A stretch of 64,000 nucleotides of DNA from positions 151,417-215,416 of the forward strand of contig SHMT01000001.1 of assembly GCA_004282745.1 (NCBI GenBank). The letters are read 5' to 3'. Of the stretch, positions 36,460 through 45,136 are shown piece by piece (position 1 is the first letter of the stretch; each line of letters opens with the position of its first letter). This DNA comes from Candidatus Scalindua sp. SCAELEC01 (lineage in GTDB: Bacteria > Planctomycetota > Brocadiia > Brocadiales > Scalinduaceae). A program made the translations under genes and the position numbers. The notes under the pieces were generated by a model, which had not been told where the DNA came from, did no database searches, and saw only the letters and a list, made by a program, of their open reading frames with translations.

Positions 36460-37397
36460 TATTTATTTAATGAATAAAAGTCAGCCCTTGCTGATTGCCA
36501 GTCCCTACAGTTCCTGCAATCATCGGGTAATTTATCAAACGCATGAGAAATATGCAATTGCCGGAATTTCTTAAGTTTGTTATTCCATATTTCTTTTAGT
36601 GTCTGTGTGTTAACATCTCCTGCTACATATCTCGCGTCTAAATCCACGGCACATTTTACAACCTTTCCGGTATCAGTAATTGACATTGTTTGCATAGCCC
36701 AGTAACAGGGCCATCGGCTTTCATTAGACAACGTTAAATTCGGTGCATCTATGAGGCCACCCCAACTAACCTTGGGCCTTATTTTTACCGTTACACCTTG
36801 TGCTTCCCAGAAACGTATAAAGTCTTCTTTTTCGTGTGTGTTTGTGTCCATTTCGACAAACTGCACATAGATTTCAGGGGCTTTTGCATGCAGCTCCCCT
36901 TTTAATTTGATGAGATTCTTTATGTTATTAATTACTCTTTCATGATTCCCGCCCACTCTCAATTTTGCGTAAGTTTCAGGAGTAAAAGCGTCTATCCCAA
37001 AATATATAGCATCGAGTCCTGATTTTATCAAATTGTGTGCAGAATCGATATCCATCAGGTTCGCGTTAGAGTTTAGCACAACATCGGTTAGTCCCTTACC
37101 CTTTGCGTAAGTTATCATATCAAATATTGTGGATTTTGTTTTTTTCAGTATAAAGGGTTCACCGAAAAAGACCATCCAGACCCTCACATTTTTGTCTACC
37201 TCTGCTATTTCATCAATTATCTTTGTAAAAAGTTCCCACGACATAGTACCCTTATTTCTTGTCATCTCATTGTGCATACACATGCTACACCGTAAGTTAC
37301 AATAACTTACTGAGTCCAGTAATACGACCTTCGGGAAGTTGCCAACGTCTTTAAGTCTTCCCTGCCTTAGCTGTTTTTGTAGAATCGAATTCTTCAT
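36459..37397 (-). CDS. Radical SAM/SPASM protein
   Basis: A 312-residue protein with CNLRCSMC (Cys33, Cys37, Cys40), a VWMVFFGEPFIL strand, VLNSNANLMD and a SPASM region with WPCYWAMQTM, KCAVDLDARYVAGD and CRNCRDW. The overall pattern places it among SPASM radical SAM proteins near aminotransferases and asparagine-synthetase-like genes. Its stop touches the AsnB start. Substrate unknown. Confidence 0.88.
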   Translation of the reverse strand: MKNSILQKQLRQGRLKDVGNFPKVVLLDSVSYCNLRCSMCMHNEMTRNKGTMSWELFTKIIDEIAEVDKNVRVWMVFFGEPFILKKTKSTIFDMITYAKGKGLTDVVLNSNANLMDIDSAHNLIKSGLDAIYFGIDAFTPETYAKLRVGGNHERVINNIKNLIKLKGELHAKAPEIYVQFVEMDTNTHEKEDFIRFWEAQGVTVKIRPKVSWGGLIDAPNLTLSNESRWPCYWAMQTMSITDTGKVVKCAVDLDARYVAGDVNTQTLKEIWNNKLKKFRQLHISHAFDKLPDDCRNCRDWQSARADFYSLNK

Positions 37398-37414
37398 AAA
37401 AATAATTATTAAGA

Positions 37415-38536
37415 CTATAAAATATGCTGTAATGACGTAACGATATAATCTACTTCAATATCTTTTAGACCTGGATAGAGCGGAATGGAAATAGTTCTTG
37501 CCCCGATTTTTTCTGCAACGGGAAAATCCCCCTCCTTATACCCAAATCTACTTCGATAATATTTCAAGAGATGTATGGGTCGGTAATTTACAGCGACTCC
37601 CACTCCTTTTTCCTGTAAAGAAAAAAGCACAGAGTCCCTTTTTCTATCGGTAACGAGAATGGTAAAAAGGTGGTGTGCGTGTCTGGAACCCGCTACTGTT
37701 TTTAAAATTTCAATACCCGCATTGTCTCTTAGTTTTTCTTCGTAAAGGTTCCATAGGTAATCACGCCTTTCCCAGAATTTGTCGATCCTCTCAAGCTGTC
37801 CAATGAGTAAAGAAGCCTGGATATTATCCATGTTGTATTTCCAGCCCAATACACTCATATCCCAATGTTGGTACCGTTTCGTATATCGATCTATAGCAGA
37901 TTTATCAATACCATGCAGGCGCAACATATATAATAATTTTGCTTTTTCCGTATTATTTGTCGCTATAGCGCCGCCCTCTCCTGATGTTATATTCTTAGTA
38001 GCATAAAAGCTGAAACATACACAGTCACTCAGGTCTCCGGGCTTTATACCATCTCTCTGTGCTTCAATTGCATGAGCAGCATCTTCAATAACAACAAGGT
38101 TATGGTTTTGAGCAATTTTATGAATTTTCCTCATATCACATAACTGGCCGTATAGATGCACAGGCATGATGGCCTTAGTTTTTTCCGTTATTGCGTCTTC
38201 AATGAGTTCTACATTCAGATTGCCTGTTTCTTCTTCTACATCAACAAAAACAGGTGTTGCTCCCGCGTGCAGAATAGCATTGGCTGTTGCGCAAAAACTC
38301 ATTGGAGTAGTTATGACCTCATCGCCCTCTCCAATTTCCCATGCAAGGAGACAGAGATGAAGCGCGGCAGTACAACTTGTAACACCAATCACATTTTTGG
38401 ATCCCAGGTACCATGCAAGTTGGTCTTCAAAGTTTTGGACAATATCACCGGTAGTTAGGAAAATCGACCTTAATACGCCCTCTACACGACTAATATCGCT
38501 CTCATCAATGTTATGTTTATAAAATTCTATTTTCAT
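37415..38536 (-). CDS. DegT/DnrJ/EryC1/StrS sugar aminotransferase
   Basis: A 373-residue PLP enzyme. VTSCTAALHLCLLAW near residues 52-66 is the phosphate-binding region, VVIEDAAHAIEA near 148-159 carries the Asp that contacts the cofactor nitrogen, and Lys181 in FYATKNITSGEGG is the Schiff-base lysine. It aminates a keto sugar using glutamate. The dehydratase at 30887 and the ketoisomerase at 44185 could provide its substrate, and the formyltransferase at 33741 could modify its product. It is 17 bases upstream of a radical SAM gene in one operon. Confidence 0.92.
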   Translation of the reverse strand: MKIEFYKHNIDESDISRVEGVLRSIFLTTGDIVQNFEDQLAWYLGSKNVIGVTSCTAALHLCLLAWEIGEGDEVITTPMSFCATANAILHAGATPVFVDVEEETGNLNVELIEDAITEKTKAIMPVHLYGQLCDMRKIHKIAQNHNLVVIEDAAHAIEAQRDGIKPGDLSDCVCFSFYATKNITSGEGGAIATNNTEKAKLLYMLRLHGIDKSAIDRYTKRYQHWDMSVLGWKYNMDNIQASLLIGQLERIDKFWERRDYLWNLYEEKLRDNAGIEILKTVAGSRHAHHLFTILVTDRKRDSVLFSLQEKGVGVAVNYRPIHLLKYYRSRFGYKEGDFPVAEKIGARTISIPLYPGLKDIEVDYIVTSLQHIL

Positions 38537-38586
38537 ATTAATTTAATGGTTATTGGGCATGAGGAAAGCAGGCGTTCCCTCTCACT

Positions 38587-40080
38587 TTATTTATTCATAG
38601 AACTCCAGAAAACATAGTTATTTAATTTTTTCATGACTACCCGTTTAAGGTAATATCGGTTCCAGTCTCTTTTATTAAGTAGTGCATGAAGTGCCCTGGG
38701 AAGGGCACTGGAGATATAAAAACTCTTAATTTTAAATAACCGATAAAGACCGCTACGTAAGAGAAATCGGATAAACCATTTGGGAAAGAATGTAAAATAG
38801 TTAAACCAAAAATTTATTTCATGAAGGGATTTAACTTTCTTGATACCAGATGAAATTCTACCATGTTCAATGTCTTCAATCTCTCTTTCCGAAAGGATTC
38901 CGACGTCCCTGGCATGCTGGGTTATATAAGCCTTTGGATAATAAGAGAGCCAATATACACTAACAAGGCTTGGGCGGTTTTCGTTATAAAAATGAAGGGC
39001 ATCTACCATGTCCTTTTCCGTTTCACCCTGAATACCCAGAATGTGATCACACTGGAGGGTTATTTTACGGGAGCGAATAAGTTTTATGGCAGTAGATAAT
39101 TTTTCTTTATTAATAGATCTCCTCAGTACCTCCCTAGATATCTTCTCATTTAATGATTGTACGCCCATTGCTACATACCAGCAATTTGCTGATGCCATTA
39201 AGTCAACTAATGATTCGGTAACAATATTTGGATGTAAAGAGGCAAGAAACGGAAGTCCTATCTTCTCTTTGTAAGAGGCAAGAAATTTCTCAGACCAATC
39301 TTTTTTTGCACCAAATAGTTCATCTACGAAAACCACAAAAGATGGCGAATATTTCTCCTTTGCCAAGATAAGTTCATCGATAATATTCTCGGGAGAACGG
39401 CTGCGGAACCGTTTACCACTGACAACTTCATTCAGACGATCATTAACACAAAATGAGCATCGATAAGGGCATCCCCTAGAGCACTGAACAAAATAGTGTG
39501 ACTGCATTGATGGATCCTGACGGTAAAACAGATCCTTATCAGGAAATGGAAAACTATCTAAGTCTTCATTTGTCGTGTAGTTCGTGAGATCACCAATGCA
39601 ACAACCGTTTTGCTTATACACCACTCCGTTTAATACAGGAGTTACTCCATTTGATATGGCAGCAAAGTTCTGCATATAATCCAGTGTTGAGAATTCGCCT
39701 TCTCCGATACATACGGCATCAATTTGCGGGAACCCTAATGTTAACTCCGGTAATAATCCTGCATGAACACCACCGGCCAGCACTTTTATTTCTGGATTCA
39801 GTTTCTTCACTTCTGCAGCAACGGTCATGTTAACCTGAAAGGTATCTGTTAATAAAGATAGACCAAGAACGTCAGGGTTTAACTCGCATATCTCTTTTGC
39901 CACCTGGTTATAATTAATTCTTTTCGCTGCGTCGGAAGCATAAAAATCTTGTATATTCTTGTATATTAAAGAGGTCCTAATATTGTTCGCTTTGAGAACA
40001 GACGATATGTACTCTATTCCTAATGATTCATAATCGCTATAAAAGAAAAGGAGAAATTTTTGTTGATTACTATCCGCCAT
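38587..40080 (-). CDS. B12-binding-domain radical SAM protein
   Basis: A 497-residue protein with a cobalamin-binding-like domain in residues 1-140 (DVLGLSLLTDTF, KVLAGGVHAGLLPELTL), the radical SAM motif CPYRCSFC (Cys204, Cys208, Cys211), SLHPNIVTES and a DHILGIQGETEKDMVDA segment. The C-terminus has a hydrophobic stretch (WFNYFTFFPKWFIRFLLRSGLY) that could seat it at the membrane. It lies upstream of the aminotransferase with a 50-base gap. BchE-like enzymes perform methylations or ring closures, often on hydrophobic substrates. Confidence 0.87.
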   Translation of the reverse strand: MADSNQQKFLLFFYSDYESLGIEYISSVLKANNIRTSLIYKNIQDFYASDAAKRINYNQVAKEICELNPDVLGLSLLTDTFQVNMTVAAEVKKLNPEIKVLAGGVHAGLLPELTLGFPQIDAVCIGEGEFSTLDYMQNFAAISNGVTPVLNGVVYKQNGCCIGDLTNYTTNEDLDSFPFPDKDLFYRQDPSMQSHYFVQCSRGCPYRCSFCVNDRLNEVVSGKRFRSRSPENIIDELILAKEKYSPSFVVFVDELFGAKKDWSEKFLASYKEKIGLPFLASLHPNIVTESLVDLMASANCWYVAMGVQSLNEKISREVLRRSINKEKLSTAIKLIRSRKITLQCDHILGIQGETEKDMVDALHFYNENRPSLVSVYWLSYYPKAYITQHARDVGILSEREIEDIEHGRISSGIKKVKSLHEINFWFNYFTFFPKWFIRFLLRSGLYRLFKIKSFYISSALPRALHALLNKRDWNRYYLKRVVMKKLNNYVFWSSMNK

Positions 40081-40463
40081 GATTGTACATCACTATCTTG
40101 CGTTTGTTACCCTTAGGGTCCAGGAAAAAACAACTTGGCATTTTCGCATCTCATTTTCAGGACATCTTCGTCCGCTCTTCACTCGCCGAATCCTCGGTGT
40201 AGCTCAGGCTACGCCTGCGGTTCAGTTCGATCAAATCGACCAAACCTGACCTAAAACTGAGCGCGAAAAATTAACAAGTTATTTTTTCCTGAACCCTTAG
40301 GACCCGGGAGAGAGCAACAAGTTATTCTTTCCTGGGTCCTAAGCAAATAGATTTTTGGTTTTAGAACCCGATTTTACACGAAATTTAGCTTTTCTCAATT
40401 TTGCATTGGGTATTTTAATTTTAAGTTTTGAACAGAGGCAAAACAGTATAGGTTTGTAAATGT
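40081..40463. other. Structured intergenic region with family D repeats
   Basis: About 380 bases without a gene. Motif 1 near 40109-40136 (cttagggtccaggaaaaaac then aacttg) is repeated inverted at 40276-40310 and again near 40318-40343 (caagttattctttcctgggt followed by cctaag). Between them is a richer segment with a palindrome, gtagctcaggctac, at about 40198-40211. A shorter version of the same caggaaaa/tttcctg arms occurs near 60832-60920. The arms can pair, so it may be a structured RNA or a dispersed repeat. Confidence 0.5.
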
Positions 40464-41972
40464 TCAATTAGTCTCTTTAAACTGTGTTAAGAGTTTTCCC
40501 TGAAATTTCCACTTTATTAACCACATAAACCTCTTCAGGTTCAGTCCTATAACCAGAAACACACCTTTGATGTAGTGGATATTCATCCACCATCTTGGTG
40601 GGAGAACCAACCACTTGGTACCTTTTCTGTTAAAAGATGCTTTTAATAGTCCCCACATACGTTTTGGTTGGAGGTAATAGAGCATATTTGCCTGGATCAC
40701 ATCCATTATGAGTTCCTCTTTTGTTGTCCCTTTTGGATAGTATGGTATCGGCCACTCAAAGGAGTTTGATGATGTGAGGGCACCTGTTGGATGAAAGTTT
40801 TCCCAGTCTCCGATAATCTTAAGATTGTTTTCTTCCTGAGCCATATCAAATAATCTTGTTCCGGGATAAGGTGTCGCATTATTAAACCTTGCTTTTGAAA
40901 CATTTAATGACATTGCCATGTTTAATGTATCAACTCTGTCTTGTCTTGTCTCTCCGGGAAGACCGAAAATATAAACGGTATCTACCTTAAAGTTATACTT
41001 ATGTGCCAGTTCAATCCCATCTATCATATCCTTAACCGTCTCTTTTTTATCAATCATCCTCATAATCTCTTCACTGGCTGTCTCTACACCAATTGCAAGC
41101 CCTGTAAAGTTGGTTGACCTTAATCTTTGCAAAATAGTATCATCCAGACAGTCCGCCCGGGTAACCATCGTGTACTCTGATTTTTTGTGGAGGTCATTTT
41201 CAATCATCTTGTCACACAGCTCATGGATTCTCTTTTTATTTATAGTAAAAATATCATCAAAAAAGACAATGTTTGAGGGCGCATAATGTTTGATCAAGTT
41301 TTTTATCTCATTAATAACTTTATCACATGATCTATAGCGATACTGGTTGCCATTAATTGCACGCTGACTACAGAAAACACAGTTATAGGGACATCCTCGT
41401 GATGAAATAACAAATCCCATATCATAGATTGTAGAGTCAAACAGGCTGTATGGAACATCTGGCAGGCTGTTGATGTCGATTAATGGTGCTCTTGGATTAT
41501 GGACAATTTTACCATTATCATTATATGAACATGAAAGGATATCCTTAAAGCCTTTACCGTTGTGGTGGTTAACAACAATCTCTTCAATAATAGGTTCTGC
41601 CTCACCGCTGACAACAAGGTCAACAGAGGCTCTGCTTAAGACTTCTTCCGGCATTACGGTAGGGTGAATTCCTCCGAATACGATAGTTGATTTCGGAAAA
41701 ACTGACTTTATTAAATCTGCAAGTTCATAGGCCCTGCTAATAGTTGGCGTCATCGAACTAATACCAAATAACTGATTTTCATTGTCAGTCAGTGCACTGA
41801 TCGTCTCTCTCTCTAATCTGCCAACTTCTTCATCAATTATTTTAACGGTATAACCCTTTTCTAACAAATATGCGGCGATATAACCGAGTCCCAGAGGGAT
41901 GCTTTTCGCGACCAGAAAGTCAAATATACCGAGGGCCTTTGACTTCGGATTAATGAGTATCATATCTGTCAT
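40464..41972 (-). CDS. B12-binding-domain radical SAM protein, paralogue of 5091-6602
   Basis: A 502-residue protein with cobalamin-binding-like N-terminal domain (TIVFGGIHPTVMPEEVL near 97-112), radical SAM motif CPYNCVFC (Cys194, Cys198, Cys201), FFDDIFTINKKR, IGVETASEEIMRMIDKKETV and RARFNNATPYPGT-like KARFNNATPYPGT. All of these match the + strand gene at 5091 (FFDDYFTGDKKR, IETASDN, NKKETVQ, FNNATPYPGT). A hydrophobic C-terminus is also shared. The two copies lie in opposite arms of the locus, pointing to an old duplication. Confidence 0.88.
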   Translation of the reverse strand: MTDMILINPKSKALGIFDFLVAKSIPLGLGYIAAYLLEKGYTVKIIDEEVGRLERETISALTDNENQLFGISSMTPTISRAYELADLIKSVFPKSTIVFGGIHPTVMPEEVLSRASVDLVVSGEAEPIIEEIVVNHHNGKGFKDILSCSYNDNGKIVHNPRAPLIDINSLPDVPYSLFDSTIYDMGFVISSRGCPYNCVFCSQRAINGNQYRYRSCDKVINEIKNLIKHYAPSNIVFFDDIFTINKKRIHELCDKMIENDLHKKSEYTMVTRADCLDDTILQRLRSTNFTGLAIGVETASEEIMRMIDKKETVKDMIDGIELAHKYNFKVDTVYIFGLPGETRQDRVDTLNMAMSLNVSKARFNNATPYPGTRLFDMAQEENNLKIIGDWENFHPTGALTSSNSFEWPIPYYPKGTTKEELIMDVIQANMLYYLQPKRMWGLLKASFNRKGTKWLVLPPRWWMNIHYIKGVFLVIGLNLKRFMWLIKWKFQGKLLTQFKETN

Positions 41973-42323
41973 CTGTTTCTCCAGGAAAAATTAATACAGT
42001 TACCATTGTTAGTGTATATACCCATTACAAACTAGTTTTGAAGAAATGTTAATCAAAAACACAAATCGCATAAAATGTATGAACTGAAGCTGGTAATTGG
42101 GAGGAAATAAATGGTACCTTTCAGTGTGGTGAATTACGAAGGATACACTGAACTGTTAGTGGGTTTTTATAGGAGACATTACCAACATATCATCAGGTAC
42201 TACCGTGCAACTCTTTTGCAATGGGTAGAGAATCAATAGATTCTTCCTGGAAGGAAGAGGTCCAAAAGAGGATCAGGTATCAAAAGATGTTAGCGCTCTT
42301 CTTTACAGGAGTATGAGTTGTGT
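41973..42323. other. Intergenic region holding a small open frame with a strong ribosome site
   Basis: About 350 bases between the B12-radical SAM gene and the discoidin-like gene, which is read in the same direction. Apart from the + strand 42-codon frame at 42111-42239 I see no feature. Confidence 0.4.
42111..42239 (+). CDS. Possible 42-residue protein
   Basis: A short frame beginning MVPFSVVNYEGYTELLVGF and ending in WVENQ. It stands out only because gggaggaaataa directly before ATG is an excellent Shine-Dalgarno placement. It could also be the remnant of a larger decayed gene. No family is recognised and there is no coding partner on this strand nearby. Confidence 0.3.
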   Translation: MVPFSVVNYEGYTELLVGFYRRHYQHIIRYYRATLLQWVENQ

Positions 42324-43280
42324 CTACGATTTGCGTTTATACAAACGCATTTCTGAAATAGAGATAAAATTTTTCACAATTCCCCACTTTTTGAAATGAA
42401 ACTTATAGTAACGGTATTCGCTACTATTGTCCTCAAGAAATATACTTTTTGTTTCTCCTTGTCCCCAGACCAGTTGTGAAGCGTCATAAATGTGATCCCA
42501 GTTTATGTTATCATGAGACCCTTCAACAATAAAATCATCAGGACCCTGCAAACCGGGAGCATCTTGACGCAGGGTCAAACGTAATGCCTGTAATTTTGTT
42601 GGAATCTTTGAACTAACCGTGATATAAGCCTCGTTTTCCGAAGAGTGCCAAAAGGTAAAAACATTGGAATCAAAGGCAAGCTCAACCGGAAAATTATTCA
42701 AATGGTTACTCGATAAGACATTTTCCAGAGTAAGGAGCTCATATTGAGATGATAACAACTTGGTCTCTTCTTTTACCTTTCCATGTTTTTCGAGGGCGTT
42801 TACAATCTGAAAAACCGTCTGTTCGACATTAATGTCGTCCAAAAAAGATTTATGAGGTTTTTGTGTAAAATCCTTAGGTATTTGTGGGATATCCATTCGT
42901 GAAACTTTTTTAGATGCAGATTTCACATATTTAAAAGTTGAAGAGATCTCATCTATGGTTGCTAAAATACCTACAATAACAGCCGAAATCGTGAGCAATT
43001 TTACAAAAAAAGGAATCTGACTACGCAATGTCTTCTTTAAGGCTTTTCTACTCAGATAAGAAGGTTCTACAATCTCGTCTTGGGCACCAAATTCAATCAT
43101 TTTAATAAAATATCTCTCTTTTTCTGATTCTAATTTCTCATGTGCCCTCTCAAAATTCTCATCCTCTGCAAAAAGACTTAATTCAGGGATATAGAGAATA
43201 AGTTTACTGTTATTCTTTATTACTTCTATATGGTACTTAAGGCTTTTAAAGTAATCTAGGTCTTTTTCTTTAATATCCAT
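42324..43280 (-). CDS. Membrane-anchored protein with discoidin (F5/8 type C)-like domain
   Basis: A 318-residue protein of unknown role with three parts. Residues 1-75 (YHIEVIKNNSKLILYIPELS, then a helix EDENFERAHEKLESEKERYF) resemble the HicB-like fold. One membrane segment lies at about residues 92-112 (FFVKLLTISAVIVGILATI). After a charged linker, residues about 185-318 look like a discoidin/F5/8 type C jelly-roll: ELAFDSNVFTFWHSS, then DDFIVEGSHDNINWDHIYD and YRYYKFHFKKW. Such domains bind glycans or lipids outside the cell. The gene begins the leftward block next to a 900-base divergent gap. Confidence 0.65.
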   Translation of the reverse strand: MDIKEKDLDYFKSLKYHIEVIKNNSKLILYIPELSLFAEDENFERAHEKLESEKERYFIKMIEFGAQDEIVEPSYLSRKALKKTLRSQIPFFVKLLTISAVIVGILATIDEISSTFKYVKSASKKVSRMDIPQIPKDFTQKPHKSFLDDINVEQTVFQIVNALEKHGKVKEETKLLSSQYELLTLENVLSSNHLNNFPVELAFDSNVFTFWHSSENEAYITVSSKIPTKLQALRLTLRQDAPGLQGPDDFIVEGSHDNINWDHIYDASQLVWGQGETKSIFLEDNSSEYRYYKFHFKKWGIVKNFISISEMRLYKRKS

Positions 43281-44184
43281 TGAAGATATACCCTCTTAAG
43301 CTGGTTTGTATAATAAATGATACAGTAGAAAAACTATTTGTGAAGAAGTGATTTTGTAGATAAAACTAAATCCCTCACGGGAAAGAATAAATCAAGAAAG
43401 AAGCGGGAACATACCATTATCACAAATCAAAAGCAAACAAATTCTATGAATCCATAAAAATCTATTTAATGACAAAATGGATCTGTTCTGAGTACCCGGG
43501 CAAATGTTTGTAATCGGTACAAAATGAGGTTTATGGTATGAAGAAAGCTTCGCCCCCTCAGTTACATTTGTGTGGAATTGTAACTTGCCCTCACAACACA
43601 AAATATACTAAAACCGATTTGGTTATAGGCTTTTTAAAAAACCAAATCTTGGTGAAGGTATCCCCGGACAAAAGGCGCCGAGGACTTTACTCGCTCAATT
43701 GATCTCGGATATTATCCGAAAACCGTTATGAGATGAGTATAGAACTAATGAATTCTGGGATTATAAGCAATTATTCATTTTTGTAAAGACATATTAAGGA
43801 TGGGTAATTTAACCCTGAAACTCATTATATTGCCCAGGTTGAGGTCCGCTCTTTTTAAGACAGCTCTGTCCGTTTAATTGGTCAGATGTTGTATAACAGA
43901 AAATTTTACCAGCATGTACTCCTCATCCTGGGCATTGTCCACCGTTTTTTAGCGCTCAATAATTGATCACTATAATTAGGTTTCTGTCTCAAATAATGTT
44001 ATATTTTTATATAATGGCAATTTTCAATAATTTTTATTAATATCTGCTGCAGATTGGATGTTACCGACATGAATGGAGCAACTACACTTTTTCTTCACTG
44101 TTATTTGGTTTGGTATCTACGGTAGGGTGATGTTTTCCTTTTATTCTGAGTCAAAATAAAAGAGATTGAAACTGAGAGGGGGGT
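43281..44184. other. Divergent intergenic region with a family B repeat
   Basis: About 900 bases between divergent genes, the natural place for promoters of both the leftward polysaccharide block and the rightward block starting at 44185. It contains the full-size family B repeat at 43604-43741. A small minus-strand frame at 43392-43601 has no support. The rest is AT-rich with no recognisable coding potential. Confidence 0.5.
43604..43741 (+). repeat. Family B repeat, full-size copy (138 bp)
   Basis: Starts TATACTAAAACCGATTTGG and ends ATGAGATGAGTATA, matching the ends of the element inside the toxin gene at 62089-62200. Internal landmarks CTCGCTCAATTGATCTCGGA and ATTATCCGAAAACCGTTATG are shared. 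It is longer in the middle by about 26 bases. Each half can form a hairpin of its own, for example ACCGATTTGGTT with AACCAAATC. Confidence 0.85.
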
Positions 44185-44610
44185 ATGATCAAGAGAATTA
44201 AGGTAAAAAATTCCGGCATTATTAAATTGCAATTTGTTGACGATTTTCCAGATGGTATATTGGTGATAGGAGAGGCAAAAAGAAACATACCTTTTGAACC
44301 AAAGAGGTTATATTATATCACTAACTTGTCCAATCCTAAAGCAACGAGAGGCAAGCATGCACATAAACAACTAGAGCAATACATTTTCTGTGTTAGTGGC
44401 ACTTTTCGTTTGCATCTTGATGATGGTACAACCAAACAAAATATTATCTTGGACAGTCCTTATTATGGCATTAGATTAGGTCCGATGCTGTGGCATACAA
44501 TGTCAAAGTTCTCAAGAGATTGTGTTATCCTGGTTGTGGCGAGTGATTATTTTGATGAGGAAGATTACATCCGTGATTATAAACAATTTCTGGAATACAC
44601 GAATACATGA
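44185..44610 (+). CDS. dTDP-sugar 3,4-ketoisomerase, FdtA/QdtA-like cupin
   Basis: A 141-residue WxcM/FdtA-type cupin. The segment LYYITNLSNPKATRGKHAHK near residues 46-65 carries the conserved RG-x-HAH metal/substrate motif, followed by LEQYIFCVSGTFRLHLDDG, the second cupin strand set, and GPMLWHTM with a further histidine. FdtA and QdtA convert dTDP-4-keto-6-deoxyglucose to the 3-keto sugar used by 3-aminotransferases. This supports a 3-amino-3,6-dideoxyhexose product in the locus; which of the two isomers is formed cannot be read. A strong gaggggggt site precedes ATG 44185. Confidence 0.85.
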   Translation: MIKRIKVKNSGIIKLQFVDDFPDGILVIGEAKRNIPFEPKRLYYITNLSNPKATRGKHAHKQLEQYIFCVSGTFRLHLDDGTTKQNIILDSPYYGIRLGPMLWHTMSKFSRDCVILVVASDYFDEEDYIRDYKQFLEYTNT

Positions 44611-45136
44611 TGCTTTTATTGAATTCAAGGGATAGCATTACCTCTAGCAAACAGGAATATGCTAAAACCGATTTGCTTTTTCTCCATCTACGTTAGTATC
44701 ATCAGTAAGTAATTTCGTTTTTTACGAGAATATCCAGAACGGTCATCTCTGATTTTAAAAGCTACATTATAATAGAGGATTTAAAAAGTCATGAGATGGT
44801 AAATGTAACCATTGAAATATTAAATTGGAACTATTACAATAAAACCGCCGAGCAATTAGAGTGTGACAGTAGTGATTTTCCAATCTCCAATGGTATGCGA
44901 TTCAGATAGGTTTGAACGTTATGGATTAATGAATTCTCGATGGATTACATGCGCCCTCCTCATGAGAAAACGGGTAAGTTGCTTGACGTTGGTCATTCAT
45001 CATAACGTTGACAGGTCATTGCCTATGAAGGCGAGAATGGTCAGAGAGGTTGGTATGAATAAGAATAGTGTTTTTGAGAAAAACATGCTATGTTTTTTTC
45101 TCTTAACGGAATGATTTATGACATTTTAATAGGTAT
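44611..45136. other. Intergenic region with gene debris
   Basis: About 525 bases. A degenerate family B end, TATGCTAAAACCGATTTGC, lies at about 44658-44676. From about 44910 to 45080 there are remnants that read like a decayed methyltransferase (see separate entry). No intact gene is visible. Confidence 0.4.
44905..45085 (+). pseudogene. Decayed SAM-dependent methyltransferase remnant
   Basis: One frame reads MDYMRPPHEKTGKLLDVGHSS before a stop, which resembles the RPP...GKLLDVGCGNG start of many locus-type methyltransferases with the glycine motif broken. Just upstream another frame has FERYGL, and downstream another has MKARMVREVGM, similar to the helix after motif I. The pieces are in different frames and there is no complete protein. 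Evidence is by eye only. Confidence 0.33.

Noticed and set aside
43392..43601. Small minus-strand frame in the divergent gap
   Set aside because: No ribosome site, no domain, composition like the surrounding non-coding DNA.
44863..45114. 83-codon frame as an intact gene
   Set aside because: It crosses the methyltransferase-like debris in a different frame and has no family likeness.
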